Shown: piece after piece, positions 50,654-58,951 of the stretch
Layout of the letters: each line of letters begins with the position of its first letter
Position numbering within the stretch: the first letter of the stretch is position 1
DNA from: Saccharopolyspora erythraea NRRL 2338
Lineage (GTDB): Bacteria > Actinomycetota > Actinomycetes > Mycobacteriales > Pseudonocardiaceae
Assembly: GCF_000062885.1 (NCBI RefSeq)
Contig: NC_009142.1
Span: forward strand, 1-64,000
Reading direction: 5' to 3'
Length of the DNA stretch: 64,000 nucleotides
Position numbers and translations under genes: made by a program
The notes under the pieces: model-generated
The model's input: only the letters and a program-made list of their open reading frames with translations
Told to the model about the DNA's origin: nothing
The model's database searches: none

Positions 50654-50655
50654 GG

Positions 50656-50700
50656 TGTCAATGTAGGTTGACACGGGAGGTATGTCAACGTCGGTTGACG
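50656..50700 (-). promoter_or_regulatory. Promoter with twin 18-bp operators
   Basis: Two sites of form TGTCAA-N6-TTGACR occur at 50656-50673 and 50683-50700, 27 bp apart and matching at 15 of 18 positions. On the minus strand the right site supplies a perfect -35 TTGACA (50688-50683) and, 17 bases on, the left site contains a TACATT -10 (50665-50660). Confidence 0.8.
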
Positions 50701-50706
50701 TGGTGG

Positions 50707-51207
50707 TCAGTCCTCCACGGCAGCCTTGATCCCGGCGACCGTCCTGGACATGGCGTCCTCGAGCATCGCCCGCCGCTTGGCCCCCAGGGCCGCGGCCTGA
50801 TCGGCGTCCATGCCGCGCATGAAGCTCGCGAACCTCGCAGGCGGCTCCTGCATGCGGTAGCGCTGGGTGAGCACGCAGCCGTCGCCGTCCGGCTCGATCG
50901 CGAACGACCAGACCGACACCTCGGGGCTCCTGGCGTAGGTCAGCACCGCCCACGCGAACTCCCGGCCCGGGACCGCGGCCACGACCTCGCACTCGGTGGT
51001 CCACGTCTCCCCGCCGGCCCGGTTGTGCCCGTGGAACCGGGACCCGGCCGCGCCGGGCTGGCCCCGCAGCCACTCGCCGCCGGTGCACTCCGGGCTCCAC
51101 TCGCCCATGCGAGTGATGTCGCTGACGACCCGGTAGACCTCATCGGGGGACGCGTCGACCTCCGTGGTGGCCTCGATGTCGAAGGACAGCTCGATCTGCT
51201 CACTCAT
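50707..51207 (-). CDS. SRPBCC-family protein
   Basis: A 166-residue protein of the START/Bet v1-like polyketide cyclase/SRPBCC superfamily: IEATTEVDASPDEVYRVVSD at the N terminus, central GSRFHGHNRAGGETWTTECE and a long C-terminal helix. These bind hydrophobic ligands in a cavity. ATG 51207 (MSEQIELSFD) is preferred over an upstream in-frame start. It could be a lipid-binding accessory protein; no catalytic residues can be assigned. Confidence 0.85.
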   Translation of the reverse strand: MSEQIELSFDIEATTEVDASPDEVYRVVSDITRMGEWSPECTGGEWLRGQPGAAGSRFHGHNRAGGETWTTECEVVAAVPGREFAWAVLTYARSPEVSVWSFAIEPDGDGCVLTQRYRMQEPPARFASFMRGMDADQAAALGAKRRAMLEDAMSRTVAGIKAAVED

Positions 51208-51304
51208 CTGATCAGTCTGTGCGACGCAAGGCACCCTCGGACGTGAGAACGGCGACACCCAGCGGGTGCCGCCGTTCTCACATTCCGTCTTCGGGTGATA
51301 CGCG

Positions 51305-51372
51305 AGAAAAAGATCCCGAAGTCAGAGGGCGCCTAGGTTCCGCCACCTGCACCGCCACGCAAGGCGAGTTCA
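51305..51372 (-). repeat. 69-bp dispersed repeat, copy 2 (inverted)
   Basis: The minus strand from 51372 to 51305 reads TGAACTCGCCTTGCGTGGCG to GGGATCTTTTTCT, matching 25037-25105 except for three substitutions and one missing base. It lies between the SRPBCC gene and the next gene's 3' end. Confidence 0.85.
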
Positions 51373-51387
51373 GGGGCAGGGAGGCCC

Positions 51388-51921
51388 TCAGCGCTGGTAC
51401 TCCGAACCCAGCGAGGTCGGCCGGTCGGCACGGCCGTCGCCCTGCGCGGGCACCGGCGAGTGGCGGCCGTCGGCGCCGTGCCGCGGCCCGTCCTCGGCCT
51501 CGGCGACCGGCAGCTCCTCGGGCCGGCGCGACAGCGCGACGCCCGCCGCGGCCACCCCGGCCAGCACCAGCAGCACCCACGGCCACTTCCGCCTGCGCCG
51601 CGCCTCGGGCGCGATGCGGCTGGCCAGCTCGCGGCGGGCGATCTCGGCGTTCCTGGCGAACTGCTTCTGCGCCTTGCGCCGCCGCTTGGCCAGCTGCTTG
51701 CGCGACATGCCGGTCGCCTTGCGGGCGATCAGCTCCTGCAACTCGTCGGTGTCGATACCGCGGTGGGCCAGCTCGTACTCGGCGCGCGCCGCGGCCGTCT
51801 TCGACATCGCCATTCCGGCCCGCCCGGCTCGCGCGGCCCCGATGCGGGCCGAGCGGATCCCGGTGCCGACTGCCCGGCCCACGTTCTCACCGGCTCGGGT
51901 CATGGCCTTCACTTCGTCCAT
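51388..51921 (-). CDS. Hypothetical basic single-pass membrane protein
   Basis: A 177-residue protein, not recognised. It has an Ala/Arg-rich N-terminal half, a very basic helix (MSRKQLAKRRRKAQKQ) before one membrane segment (about 118-137, WPWVLLVLAGVAAAGVALS) and a hydrophilic C-terminal tail. ATG 51921 is the chosen start. It is divergent from ppiA across 148 bp. Confidence 0.7.
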   Translation of the reverse strand: MDEVKAMTRAGENVGRAVGTGIRSARIGAARAGRAGMAMSKTAAARAEYELAHRGIDTDELQELIARKATGMSRKQLAKRRRKAQKQFARNAEIARRELASRIAPEARRRRKWPWVLLVLAGVAAAGVALSRRPEELPVAEAEDGPRHGADGRHSPVPAQGDGRADRPTSLGSEYQR

Positions 51922-52069
51922 CGTGTGCCTCCTACGCCCGGCGTTCGCCGGTCTTCGCTCTGGCGTCCAGGCGGCCCGGCCGGGTGGCGGGAACGCCTGG
52001 CACGTGACGATCAGCCCCCATACTGCACCCAGACACCACGTTCCCGCCTTTCGATGGCAGGATGGTCTG

Positions 52070-52624
52070 GTGGCTGAAGACAACGGATCGCTCGTTGGGA
52101 CGACGTTGACCGCGACCCTGCACACGACGCAGGGCGACATCCGGGTCAACCTGTTCCCGAACAAGGCGCCCAAGACCGTCGCGAACTTCGTCGGCCTGGC
52201 CGAAGGAACCAAGGAGTACGACGCCCCGAACGCGAAGGGCGAGCGCTCCGGGCCGTTCTACGACGGGGTCATCTTCCACCGGGTCATCGAGGGCTTCATG
52301 ATCCAGACGGGAGACCCGACCGGTACCGGGCGCGGTGGCCCCGGCTACCAGTTCGGCGACGAGTTCCACCCGGAGCTGCAGTTCGACCGGCCGTACCTGC
52401 TGGCGATGGCCAACGCGGGTCCCGGCACCAACGGCTCGCAGTTCTTCATCACCGTGGGCGCGACGAGCTGGCTGAACTACAAGCACACGATCTTCGGCGA
52501 GGTCTCCGACCAGGCCTCGCGCGATGTCGTCGACGCCATCGCCACGACCGCGACCGGTCCCGCCGACCGCCCGGTCAACGACATCGTGATCGAGAAGGTC
52601 ACCGTGGAGCGCGGCGAGGGCTGA
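52070..52624 (+). CDS. ppiA: Cyclophilin-type peptidyl-prolyl isomerase
   Basis: A 184-residue cyclophilin: ATLHTTQGDIRVNLFPNKAP, active-site FHRVIEGFMIQTGDPTGTG, MANAGPGTNGSQFFITVG and WLNYKHTIFGEV. No signal peptide, so it is cytoplasmic. GTG 52070 is the start. It marks the point where the conserved mycobacterial gene order resumes (alaT - ppiA). The rhomboid gene begins 1 base after its stop. Confidence 0.95.
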   Translation: MAEDNGSLVGTTLTATLHTTQGDIRVNLFPNKAPKTVANFVGLAEGTKEYDAPNAKGERSGPFYDGVIFHRVIEGFMIQTGDPTGTGRGGPGYQFGDEFHPELQFDRPYLLAMANAGPGTNGSQFFITVGATSWLNYKHTIFGEVSDQASRDVVDAIATTATGPADRPVNDIVIEKVTVERGEG

Positions 52625-52625
52625 C

Positions 52626-53552
52626 GTGACGGTACCGCCGCACGGGCAGCCGACCGGTTCGGACGGGGCGCCGCCGCTTCAGGCGTGCGTGCGCCATCCG
52701 GACCGGCCGACCGGGCTGCGCTGCACGCGGTGCGAACGCCCGGCCTGCCCGGACTGCCTCCGCGAGGCGTCGGTGGGCTACCACTGCGTCGACTGCGTGC
52801 AGGCCGGCCGCGGTGGCACCCGCCAGGCGGTCACGGTCGCCGGTGCGCGGCTGGCCGCCAAGCCGGTCGTCGTGCCGGTGCTGATCGCGGTCAACGTGCT
52901 GGTGCACGTCTACACGTCCGTCCAGGCGGGCAGCGGGATGGACAACTTCGACTCCGACGGGTTCGCCACGTCGGCGCTGCTGCCGATCCTGGTCGCGGGC
53001 GGCCAGTGGTGGCGGCTGGTCACCTCCGGCTTCCTGCACATCGGCCTGCCGCACCTGGCGATGAACATGATCGCGCTGTGGGTGATCGGCCGGGACCTCG
53101 AACTGGTGCTGGGCCGCCTGCGGTTCACCGCGGTCTACTTCCTGTCGCTGCTCGGCGGCAGCACCGCGGTGTTCGTGTTCGGCGAGCTGGTGCAGCCGGT
53201 CGCCGGCGCGTCCGGCGCGGTGTACGGCCTGATGGGCGGCATCGCGGTCGCCGCACTGCGGCTGAAGGTCAGCCTGCGGCCGGTGCTCATCGTGATCGGC
53301 CTGAACGTGCTGCTCAGCGTCACCATCCCGGGGCTGTCCCTGCTGGGGCACCTGGGCGGGCTCTTCGTGGGCGCCGCCGCGACGGCGGCGCTGGTCTACG
53401 CGCCGAGGCAGCGCAGGCTGCTCTTCCAGGGCGGCGCGCTCGCGGCGATCTTCCTGGTGCTCGCCGTCGCGCTGGTCACCAAGGACATGTCGCTGGGCAA
53501 CATGGTCTGCACGGGCTACGGCGGCGCGGGCACCCGCTGCGCCGTGGGTTAG
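52626..53552 (+). CDS. Rhomboid-family intramembrane serine protease
   Basis: A 308-residue rhomboid. The N-terminal zinc-binding-like segment (CVRHPDRPTGLRCTRC, CPDC, CVDC) is followed by about seven membrane helices. The catalytic pair is Ser196 in GASGAVYGL and His242 in GHLGGLFVG. The 1-base gap after ppiA indicates translational coupling. Confidence 0.93.
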   Translation: MTVPPHGQPTGSDGAPPLQACVRHPDRPTGLRCTRCERPACPDCLREASVGYHCVDCVQAGRGGTRQAVTVAGARLAAKPVVVPVLIAVNVLVHVYTSVQAGSGMDNFDSDGFATSALLPILVAGGQWWRLVTSGFLHIGLPHLAMNMIALWVIGRDLELVLGRLRFTAVYFLSLLGGSTAVFVFGELVQPVAGASGAVYGLMGGIAVAALRLKVSLRPVLIVIGLNVLLSVTIPGLSLLGHLGGLFVGAAATAALVYAPRQRRLLFQGGALAAIFLVLAVALVTKDMSLGNMVCTGYGGAGTRCAVG

Positions 53553-53631
53553 CGGATGTTCCAGAGCTGGTTCGCGTAGCGGTCCGGGTCGGGTCCCGTG
53601 CCAGCAGCTGATGCCGCTTGCCGAACGGGGC

Positions 53632-54063
53632 CTAGCCGGGTCGCATCGCGTTCAACGCGTCCGCGACCTCGACCGGATCGGCGCCGAGTTCGAGCCTGGT
53701 CAGCACCACGAGCTCGTCGTCGGCGGTGTCGAGGACGAGCACCTCGACGGTGCGGCCGAGCCGCGAGCTGCGCTCGGTCCGCACGGTCACCGCCGCCCAC
53801 GGCCACGACCTGCGGCCGCGCAGACCGCGCACGGTGATGCCTGCGGCGTCGGCGCTGAGCCGCGGCCGGCAGAGCGTGGCGTAGGCCGAGGCGGCCGCGA
53901 GCACGACCACCACCGCGCCGACGAACAGCCGGTCCGGCGCGCTGCCGCTCAGCAGCCACCACGCAACCGCGGCCGCGGTGAGCACCCACCCGGAAGCGGC
54001 CAGGCCGACGGGTGTGGACCACTCACGCGAAATCTGGGAACGCACCGCTTTCCGCCTCCTCAT
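53632..54063 (-). CDS. PH-domain membrane protein
   Basis: A 143-residue protein equivalent to the mycobacterial membrane protein beside crgA (Rv0010c position). It has two N-terminal membrane segments (about 15-60) and a C-terminal PH-like domain (LSADAAGITVRGLRGRRSWP, WAAVTVRTERS). ATG 54063 is preferred; GTG 54081 would put the start codon inside the parS site. Confidence 0.85.
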   Translation of the reverse strand: MRRRKAVRSQISREWSTPVGLAASGWVLTAAAVAWWLLSGSAPDRLFVGAVVVVLAAASAYATLCRPRLSADAAGITVRGLRGRRSWPWAAVTVRTERSSRLGRTVEVLVLDTADDELVVLTRLELGADPVEVADALNAMRPG

Positions 54064-54073
54064 CCACCGCCGT

Positions 54074-54089
54074 GGTTTCACGTGAAACC
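54074..54089. other. parS: parS centromere site
   Basis: GGTTTCACGTGAAACC, a perfect 16-bp dyad holding the core GTTTCACGTGAAAC recognised by ParB. It lies 54 kb from oriC, as expected for actinobacterial parS sites, at the 5' edge of the PH-domain gene. Confidence 0.93.
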
Positions 54090-54126
54090 AGGGTCTGACC
54101 AGCGCTGATCCGTTCAGCGGGTGAAG

Positions 54127-54148
54127 TTATCCACAGGAGTTATCCCCA
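54127..54148 (+). promoter_or_regulatory. DnaA boxes beside parS
   Basis: A perfect TTATCCACA (54127-54135) and TTATCCCCA (54140-54148), followed by an inverted TGGGGATGA. They lie in the intergenic space between the PH-domain gene and crgA, 40 bp from parS. Confidence 0.75.
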
Positions 54149-54264
54149 GTGGGGATGAGTTACACACGTGTTGTTCGGTTACCGGACGCTTTCGCCGACA
54201 TGAACAGAGTGAGGCCCGAAGGTGTAGCACCTCCGGGCCTCGATCACGTGCGGTTTTCCGGCGG

Positions 54265-54531
54265 CTAGCGCCAGCGCATGGTCATCAGCAGGCCGATGAT
54301 CATGAAAGCGAACCCGACCGCGAAGTTCCACGCCTCCAGGTCGGCCATGAACGGGATCTTGTCCCCCGCCAGGTAGTTGACCACCAGCCACAGCAGGCCG
54401 ATGACCATCATGCCCAGCATGACCACGACGTAGATCGGGTGCGACGGTCCTACCGCCTTCGCCTTCACCGGCGTGCGGCGATCAGCCACCGGGGTGGAGG
54501 AGTCCTTCTTGCGGACTTTGGACTTCGGCAT
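54265..54531 (-). CDS. crgA: Cell division protein CrgA
   Basis: An 88-residue actinobacterial septation protein: MPKSKVRKKD start, two membrane helices (about 33-53 and 66-86) and a terminal MTMRWR. CrgA is known to bind FtsZ and penicillin-binding proteins and to coordinate septal wall synthesis. It is divergent from the sortase gene; the 195-bp gap holds a small ACGTTAACGT palindrome but no clear promoter. Confidence 0.96.
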   Translation of the reverse strand: MPKSKVRKKDSSTPVADRRTPVKAKAVGPSHPIYVVVMLGMMVIGLLWLVVNYLAGDKIPFMADLEAWNFAVGFAFMIIGLLMTMRWR

Positions 54532-54726
54532 GGTGTCCTCGCCAGGGGAGGCAGCGCAGCGTCGGCTGCGTGCTCGGGGGCGGCGGCCGTACCGCGCGAT
54601 CCGGCCCGGAGCGGAACCGGAGGCGGAGCGGCTCGTTTTCCGACTAACACGTTAACGTAATCTCGTAGCCGACCGAACACCCCGTGCGCTGGCGAGTTCG
54701 GTCGGCCGGCAGTGGGAAGGGACACC

Positions 54727-55548
54727 GTGGGGTCCACCGACTTCGCAGTGGCACCACCGCCGGACCGCCGTCCCCACCGGGTCCGCGCGGCGGTCCGGGT
54801 CTTCGGCGAGGTCCTCATCACCCTCGGCCTGGTGCTCCTGTTGTTCGTGTTCTACGAGGTCTACGTCACCGACTGGTTCACCGCGCGCAAGCAGGACGAC
54901 GCGAGCCGTCGGCTCGACCAGCAGTGGCGGGCTCCGGGGCCCCCGCCGCCCGCGCCGGGGGAGGGAGACGCGTTCGCCCGGCTCCACATACCGGCCTTCG
55001 GCCCCGACTACCGGTTCACGGTCCTCGAGGGCACCGATCCGGCGACGCTCGCGGCGGGACCCGGCCACTACTCGGCCACCGCCCGCCCAGGTGAGCAGGG
55101 CAACTTCGCGGTCGCCGGACACCGCATCGGCAAGGGCGCGCCGTTCAATGACCTCGACCGGCTGCACTCCTGCGACGCGCTGGTCGTCGAGACCGCGACC
55201 GAGTGGTACATCTACCGCGTGCTGCCCCTGGCCGAGGAAGCCCCGAGCTGGGACTCCCGGGCGGCGTACCCGAAGTGCCGGGGCGTGGCTCCGATCGGAG
55301 TGCCCTACGACCAGGCGGTCGGCCGGCGCATCGTCGGTCCGGAACAGGGCGAGGTGATCCACCCGGTCCCGGGCCGGCCGCGGGACACCCTGCCGAAGGA
55401 CCAGCAGACCAGGCTCATCACCCTCACCACCTGTCACCCGGAGTTCTCCGCGGCGCAGCGGCTCATCGTGCACGGGGTGCTGGTGAAGCGGTACCCGAAG
55501 GACCCGGCCGACACCGGCCTGCGACCACCCGAACTCGAGGAGCGCTGA
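54727..55548 (+). CDS. Class E sortase
   Basis: A 273-residue transpeptidase anchoring proteins to the cell wall. One N-terminal membrane anchor (about 30-53) is followed by the sortase barrel with His132 in AGHRIGKGAPF, Cys236 in LTTCHPEF and Arg245 in SAAQRLIVHG, the complete catalytic triad. GTG 54727 follows GGAAGGGAC; GTG 54712 is the alternative. The stop overlaps the next ATG by one base. Confidence 0.93.
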   Translation: MGSTDFAVAPPPDRRPHRVRAAVRVFGEVLITLGLVLLLFVFYEVYVTDWFTARKQDDASRRLDQQWRAPGPPPPAPGEGDAFARLHIPAFGPDYRFTVLEGTDPATLAAGPGHYSATARPGEQGNFAVAGHRIGKGAPFNDLDRLHSCDALVVETATEWYIYRVLPLAEEAPSWDSRAAYPKCRGVAPIGVPYDQAVGRRIVGPEQGEVIHPVPGRPRDTLPKDQQTRLITLTTCHPEFSAAQRLIVHGVLVKRYPKDPADTGLRPPELEER

Positions 55549-55703
55549 TGTACGGCTGGATCTGGCGGCGGTTGCCGGGCCCCACCGCGGCGAAGGCCGT
55601 CCAGGCCGTGCTGCTGGTCGCGGCGGTCATCGCGCTGCTGCTGTTCGTGGTCTTCCCGCGGGTTGAGCCGCTGCTGCCGTTCAACGAGGTCACCACGCTC
55701 TGA
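55548..55703 (+). CDS. Small single-pass membrane protein
   Basis: A 51-residue peptide beginning MYGWIWRRLPGPTAAKAVQA with one strong membrane helix (about 18-37, VQAVLLVAAVIALLLFVVF) and an acidic-polar tail. It starts inside the sortase stop (TGATG), so it is translationally coupled. Similar short proteins follow sortases near pabA in actinomycetes. The function is unknown. Confidence 0.85.
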   Translation: MYGWIWRRLPGPTAAKAVQAVLLVAAVIALLLFVVFPRVEPLLPFNEVTTL

Positions 55704-55766
55704 AGGCACCCGGGCGCGTCGGGTGCCACGTGCCGGAACGTGCGCGACACCGGGCGGCGTGCCACG

Positions 55767-55772
55767 TACCCT
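55767..55772 (+). promoter_or_regulatory. Putative -10 for a leaderless pabA transcript
   Basis: TACCCT ends 6 bases before the chosen GTG at 55779, and no Shine-Dalgarno precedes that codon. This spacing fits a transcript starting at the initiation codon. Confidence 0.45.
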
Positions 55773-55778
55773 GTGGGC

Positions 55779-56420
55779 GTGCGCGTACTCGTCGTCGACA
55801 ACTACGACAGCTTCGTCTACAACCTCGTCCAGTACCTGGCGCAGCTCGGCGCCGAATGCGTCGTGCGCCGCAACGACGTCGTCACCGACGACGAGGTGGA
55901 GTGGTCCGACGGCGTGCTGTTCAGCCCCGGGCCGGGCACCCCCGACCGGGCGGGCCGCACGATGGAGCTCGTCCGGCGCTGCGCCGACGAGCGGCGGCCG
56001 GTCCTCGGCGTGTGCCTCGGCCACCAGGCCATCGGCGCCGCGTGGGGCGGCGTCGTCGAGCGCGCCCCCGAGCTTCTGCACGGCAAGGTCAGCGAGATCC
56101 GGCACGACGGCGCCGGCGTCTTCGCCGGGCTCCCGGAACCCTTCATCGCCACCCGCTACCACTCGCTGATCGTCCGCGCCGACACCATCCCGGACGAGTT
56201 CGAGGTCACCGCCCGCACCGAGTCGGGCATCGTGATGGGCATGCGCCACCGGGAGCTCCCGGTCGAGGGCGTGCAGTTCCACCCCGAGTCGGTGCTCACC
56301 GACGGCGGGCACCGGATGCTGGCCAACTGGATGGCCTCGGCGGGCAACCCGGTCGACGAGCACGTCGTGTCCCAGCTCGAAGAGGGCATGCGCCAGGTCG
56401 CTGCGGCCGCGCGCCGCTGA
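55779..56420 (+). CDS. pabA/trpG: Glutamine amidotransferase, aminodeoxychorismate/anthranilate synthase component II
   Basis: A 213-residue class I amidotransferase that feeds ammonia to PabB or TrpE for folate or tryptophan synthesis. Seen: VRVLVVDNYDSFVYNLVQYL start, oxyanion SPGPGTPDRAG, nucleophile Cys79 in GVCLGHQAIG and the His-Glu pair in VQFHPESVLT. GTG 55779 gives the canonical N terminus; GTG 55773 is close. Position before pknB matches mycobacterial trpG. Its downstream terminator is split by an IS element. Confidence 0.93.
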   Translation: MRVLVVDNYDSFVYNLVQYLAQLGAECVVRRNDVVTDDEVEWSDGVLFSPGPGTPDRAGRTMELVRRCADERRPVLGVCLGHQAIGAAWGGVVERAPELLHGKVSEIRHDGAGVFAGLPEPFIATRYHSLIVRADTIPDEFEVTARTESGIVMGMRHRELPVEGVQFHPESVLTDGGHRMLANWMASAGNPVDEHVVSQLEEGMRQVAAAARR

Positions 56421-56432
56421 CCCACCGACGAA

Positions 56433-56446
56433 GAAGGGGCCCCGCG
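56433..56446 (+). terminator. Left half of a disrupted bidirectional terminator
   Basis: GAAGGGGCCCCGCG, exactly complementary to 59370-59383. With GAT as loop it formed a 14-bp stem between the convergent pabA and pknB genes until the IS3 element inserted in the loop. This arm alone still contains the self-complementary GGGGCCCC. Confidence 0.85.
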
Positions 56447-56487
56447 GATTGAACTGGTCCCCGAGGGTTGGACCGACTAATTGAAGG

Positions 56488-57378
56488 CTAGTTGGTGGGG
56501 GTCTGGGCTCGGTATTCGGCCGGGCTCAGACCCTTCATCGTGGTGGAGATGCGGGTGGTGTTGTACCAGTCGAGGTAGTCGTCGAGGGCGGTGGTGAGGT
56601 CCTTGGCGGTGTCGAACTGGTTGTGGTGGAAGAGTTCTTCTTTGAGGTGGCCGAAGAAGTTCTCGGCCAGGGCGTTGTCCAGGCAGGTGGCTTTTCGGGA
56701 CATCGACTGTGTCAGGCCGGCGTTGGTGAGGAGTCTGCGCCAGGAGGCGTGCTGGTACTGAAATCCCTGGTCGGAGTGCACCAGCGGGGTTTGCCCTGGT
56801 TCGAGTGTGGCGATGGCCTTGCGTAGCGAGGAGTTCGTCAGCTCCGTGTTGGGTGAGGTGCTCCAGGAGTAGGCCACGACGGACCGGTCGAACAGGTCGA
56901 TCACTGGGGACAGGTAGATCTTGCCGGTGCCGACGCGGAACTCGGTGACGTCGGTGACCCACTTGGTGTTCGGCGCGGTCGCGGCGAACTCGCGGTTGAG
57001 CACGTTGGCGGCGATCGTGCCGACCTCCCCTTTCCAGGACACATACGGTCGGCGGCGCCGGACCTTGCAGACCAGGCCCAGGGCCCGCATCAGTTTCAGC
57101 ACGGTCTTTTTGGCGACCTGCCAGCCCCGGCGGACAAGGATCGTGTGAACCCGCCGATGCCCGTACCGACGGTGGGCCTGCTCGAAGACCTCCGTCACCG
57201 CTTCTTTGAGGTCTGCCTGCGGATCTTCGGCGTCCATCCGGGCCTGGTGGTAGAAGAATGTCGAGCGGGCTACGCCCGCGACCGCCAGCAGCACAGCCAG
57301 CGGGTACTGCGCCTTGAGAGTGGCGATGACCTGGGTCTTTACTTTCGCCCCTGCGCTCTCGAGGCCCGCAATTTTTTC
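56488..57378 (-). CDS. IS3-family transposase OrfB (DDE integrase part)
   Basis: The rve integrase domain with the three catalytic acids: Asp in WVTDVTEF, Asp in LVHSDQGFQYQ and Glu in CLDNALAENFFGHLKEEL. It starts EKIAGLESAGAKVKTQ and ends in EYRAQTPTN. There is no good start codon in this frame near its beginning. It is expected to be made as an OrfAB fusion by -1 frameshifting at the A6 run on the minus strand (57377-57372). Because orfA is now interrupted, the fusion probably cannot form, although OrfB itself is intact. Confidence 0.9.
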   Translation of the reverse strand, partial: EKIAGLESAGAKVKTQVIATLKAQYPLAVLLAVAGVARSTFFYHQARMDAEDPQADLKEAVTEVFEQAHRRYGHRRVHTILVRRGWQVAKKTVLKLMRALGLVCKVRRRRPYVSWKGEVGTIAANVLNREFAATAPNTKWVTDVTEFRVGTGKIYLSPVIDLFDRSVVAYSWSTSPNTELTNSSLRKAIATLEPGQTPLVHSDQGFQYQHASWRRLLTNAGLTQSMSRKATCLDNALAENFFGHLKEELFHHNQFDTAKDLTTALDDYLDWYNTTRISTTMKGLSPAEYRAQTPTN

Positions 57379-57478
57379 AGGTAGGCGTTTTCGGCAGCCA
57401 GACGCTGGTTCTCCTGCCGCAGCCGTTGCACCTCGCTGAGCTCGCCCTCGGGTGGTTCCGGGGCGCCTGGCGGTCGGC

Positions 57479-58951
57479 GGGCGTGTCAGGTGGGTTGTGT
57501 ACAAGATCCGATAGTTGATGGAGTACGCACCGATGGGCACGCGTGATTCGCAGCAGCAGGAAGGACATCCGTTCGGGACGGCCGCACAGCCCTCGTCAGC
57601 GCGGGACGCGGTCAATGAGATGATCGAGGCAGGCCTGCTCGATGGGGTGATGGACACCGTCGACCGGGGCGGGCTGGCGTTGACCGGGCAGGGCGGGTTT
57701 TTGCCCGAGCTGGTCAAAGCCGTGCTCGAGCGGGGTTTGCAGACCGAGATGGCCGATCACCTCGGGTATGACAAGGGGGATCCGGCCGGGCGGGGCAGCC
57801 CGAACTCCCGCAACGGTGCCAGCGGTAAGACGATCTCGACCGAGGTCGGCGAGGTCGATCTGGAGGTGCCCCGCGACCGGGCGGGCTCGTTCGAGCCGCG
57901 GCTGGTGCCCAAGGGGTCGCGGCGGGCCGGCGGCCTGGACGAGATCATCATCTCGCTGTACGCGGGCGGGATGACCGTCCGCGACATCCAGCACCACCTG
58001 CAGCGCACCTACGGCACCGAGCTCTCCCACGAGACGATCTCCAAGATCACCGACACGGTGCTCGAGGAGGTCACGGCCTGGCAGTCGAGGCCGCTGGAAG
58101 AGATCTACCCGATCATCTACCTGGATGCCCTGGTGGTGAAGGTGCGTGACGGCCACCAGGTCCGCAACCGCTCCGCCCACATCGCCGTCGGTGTCGATCT
58201 CGACGGCGTCAAACACGTCCTCGGGATCTGGATCCAGGCCTCCGAAGGGGCGAAGTTCTGGGCCGGGGTGTGTGCCGAGCTGCGCAACCGCGGCGTCAAA
58301 GACGTCCTGATCGTCTGCTGCGACGGCCTGCCCGGGTTGCCGGAGGCGATCGAGGCGACCTGGCCGTCCTCGACGGTGCAGACCTGCACGGTGCATCTGA
58401 TCCGGGCGGCGATGCGGTTCGTCTCGTATCAGGACCGCAAGAAGGTCGCTGCGGCGTTGAAACCGATCTACACCGCGCCCACCGCCCAGGCCGCCGAGAC
58501 CGCCCTGCTGGAGTTCGCCGAGTCCGACCTCGGCCGCAAGTATCCGGCCGCCGTGCGGACCTGGGAAAACGCGTGGGAACGGTTCATCCCGTTCCTGGAG
58601 TTCCCGCCCGAAGTCCGCAAGATCATCTACACCACGAACTCGATCGAGTCACTGAACTACCAACTCCGCAAGATCATCAAAAACCGCGGGCACTTCCCCT
58701 CCGACGACGCGGTGATCAAGCTGTTGTGGCTGGCCATCCGCGACATCGAAGACAAACGCGCCCGACAACGCGACAAACAACGCGGACTACCCACCCACCA
58801 GCGCAACGCCCCCGCACGCCTGGTCGAAGGCGCCACCGTCCAAGGCTGGAAACAAGCCCTCGGCGCACTCGCCCTGCACTTCCCCGACCGCCTCGACCCC
58901 TACCTCAACTGACCCACCCAAAGTCCTATACACAAACCACTTGACAGGCTC
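57479..58951. mobile_element. IS256-family insertion sequence nested in the IS3
   Basis: Imperfect inverted ends of about 28 bp: the left begins GGGCGTGTCAGGTGG and the right complement begins GAGCCTGTCAAGTGG. It is flanked by an 8-bp direct repeat CGGTCGGC (57471-57478 and 58952-58959), the target duplication length typical of IS256. It is 1473 bp long. Confidence 0.93.
57518..58912 (+). CDS. IS256-family (mutator-type) transposase
   Basis: A full-length 464-residue transposase: YAGGMTVRDIQHHLQRTYG, the first catalytic Asp in IIYLDALVVKVRDG, the second in VLIVCCDGLPGLPEAIE, and the late IIYTTNSIESLNYQLR region with the Glu typical of the family. The ATG at 57518 is preferred, with ATG 57533 as alternative. 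It ends LHFPDRLDPYLN, 39 bases inside the right end. It appears intact and possibly active. Confidence 0.95.
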   Translation: MEYAPMGTRDSQQQEGHPFGTAAQPSSARDAVNEMIEAGLLDGVMDTVDRGGLALTGQGGFLPELVKAVLERGLQTEMADHLGYDKGDPAGRGSPNSRNGASGKTISTEVGEVDLEVPRDRAGSFEPRLVPKGSRRAGGLDEIIISLYAGGMTVRDIQHHLQRTYGTELSHETISKITDTVLEEVTAWQSRPLEEIYPIIYLDALVVKVRDGHQVRNRSAHIAVGVDLDGVKHVLGIWIQASEGAKFWAGVCAELRNRGVKDVLIVCCDGLPGLPEAIEATWPSSTVQTCTVHLIRAAMRFVSYQDRKKVAAALKPIYTAPTAQAAETALLEFAESDLGRKYPAAVRTWENAWERFIPFLEFPPEVRKIIYTTNSIESLNYQLRKIIKNRGHFPSDDAVIKLLWLAIRDIEDKRARQRDKQRGLPTHQRNAPARLVEGATVQGWKQALGALALHFPDRLDPYLN

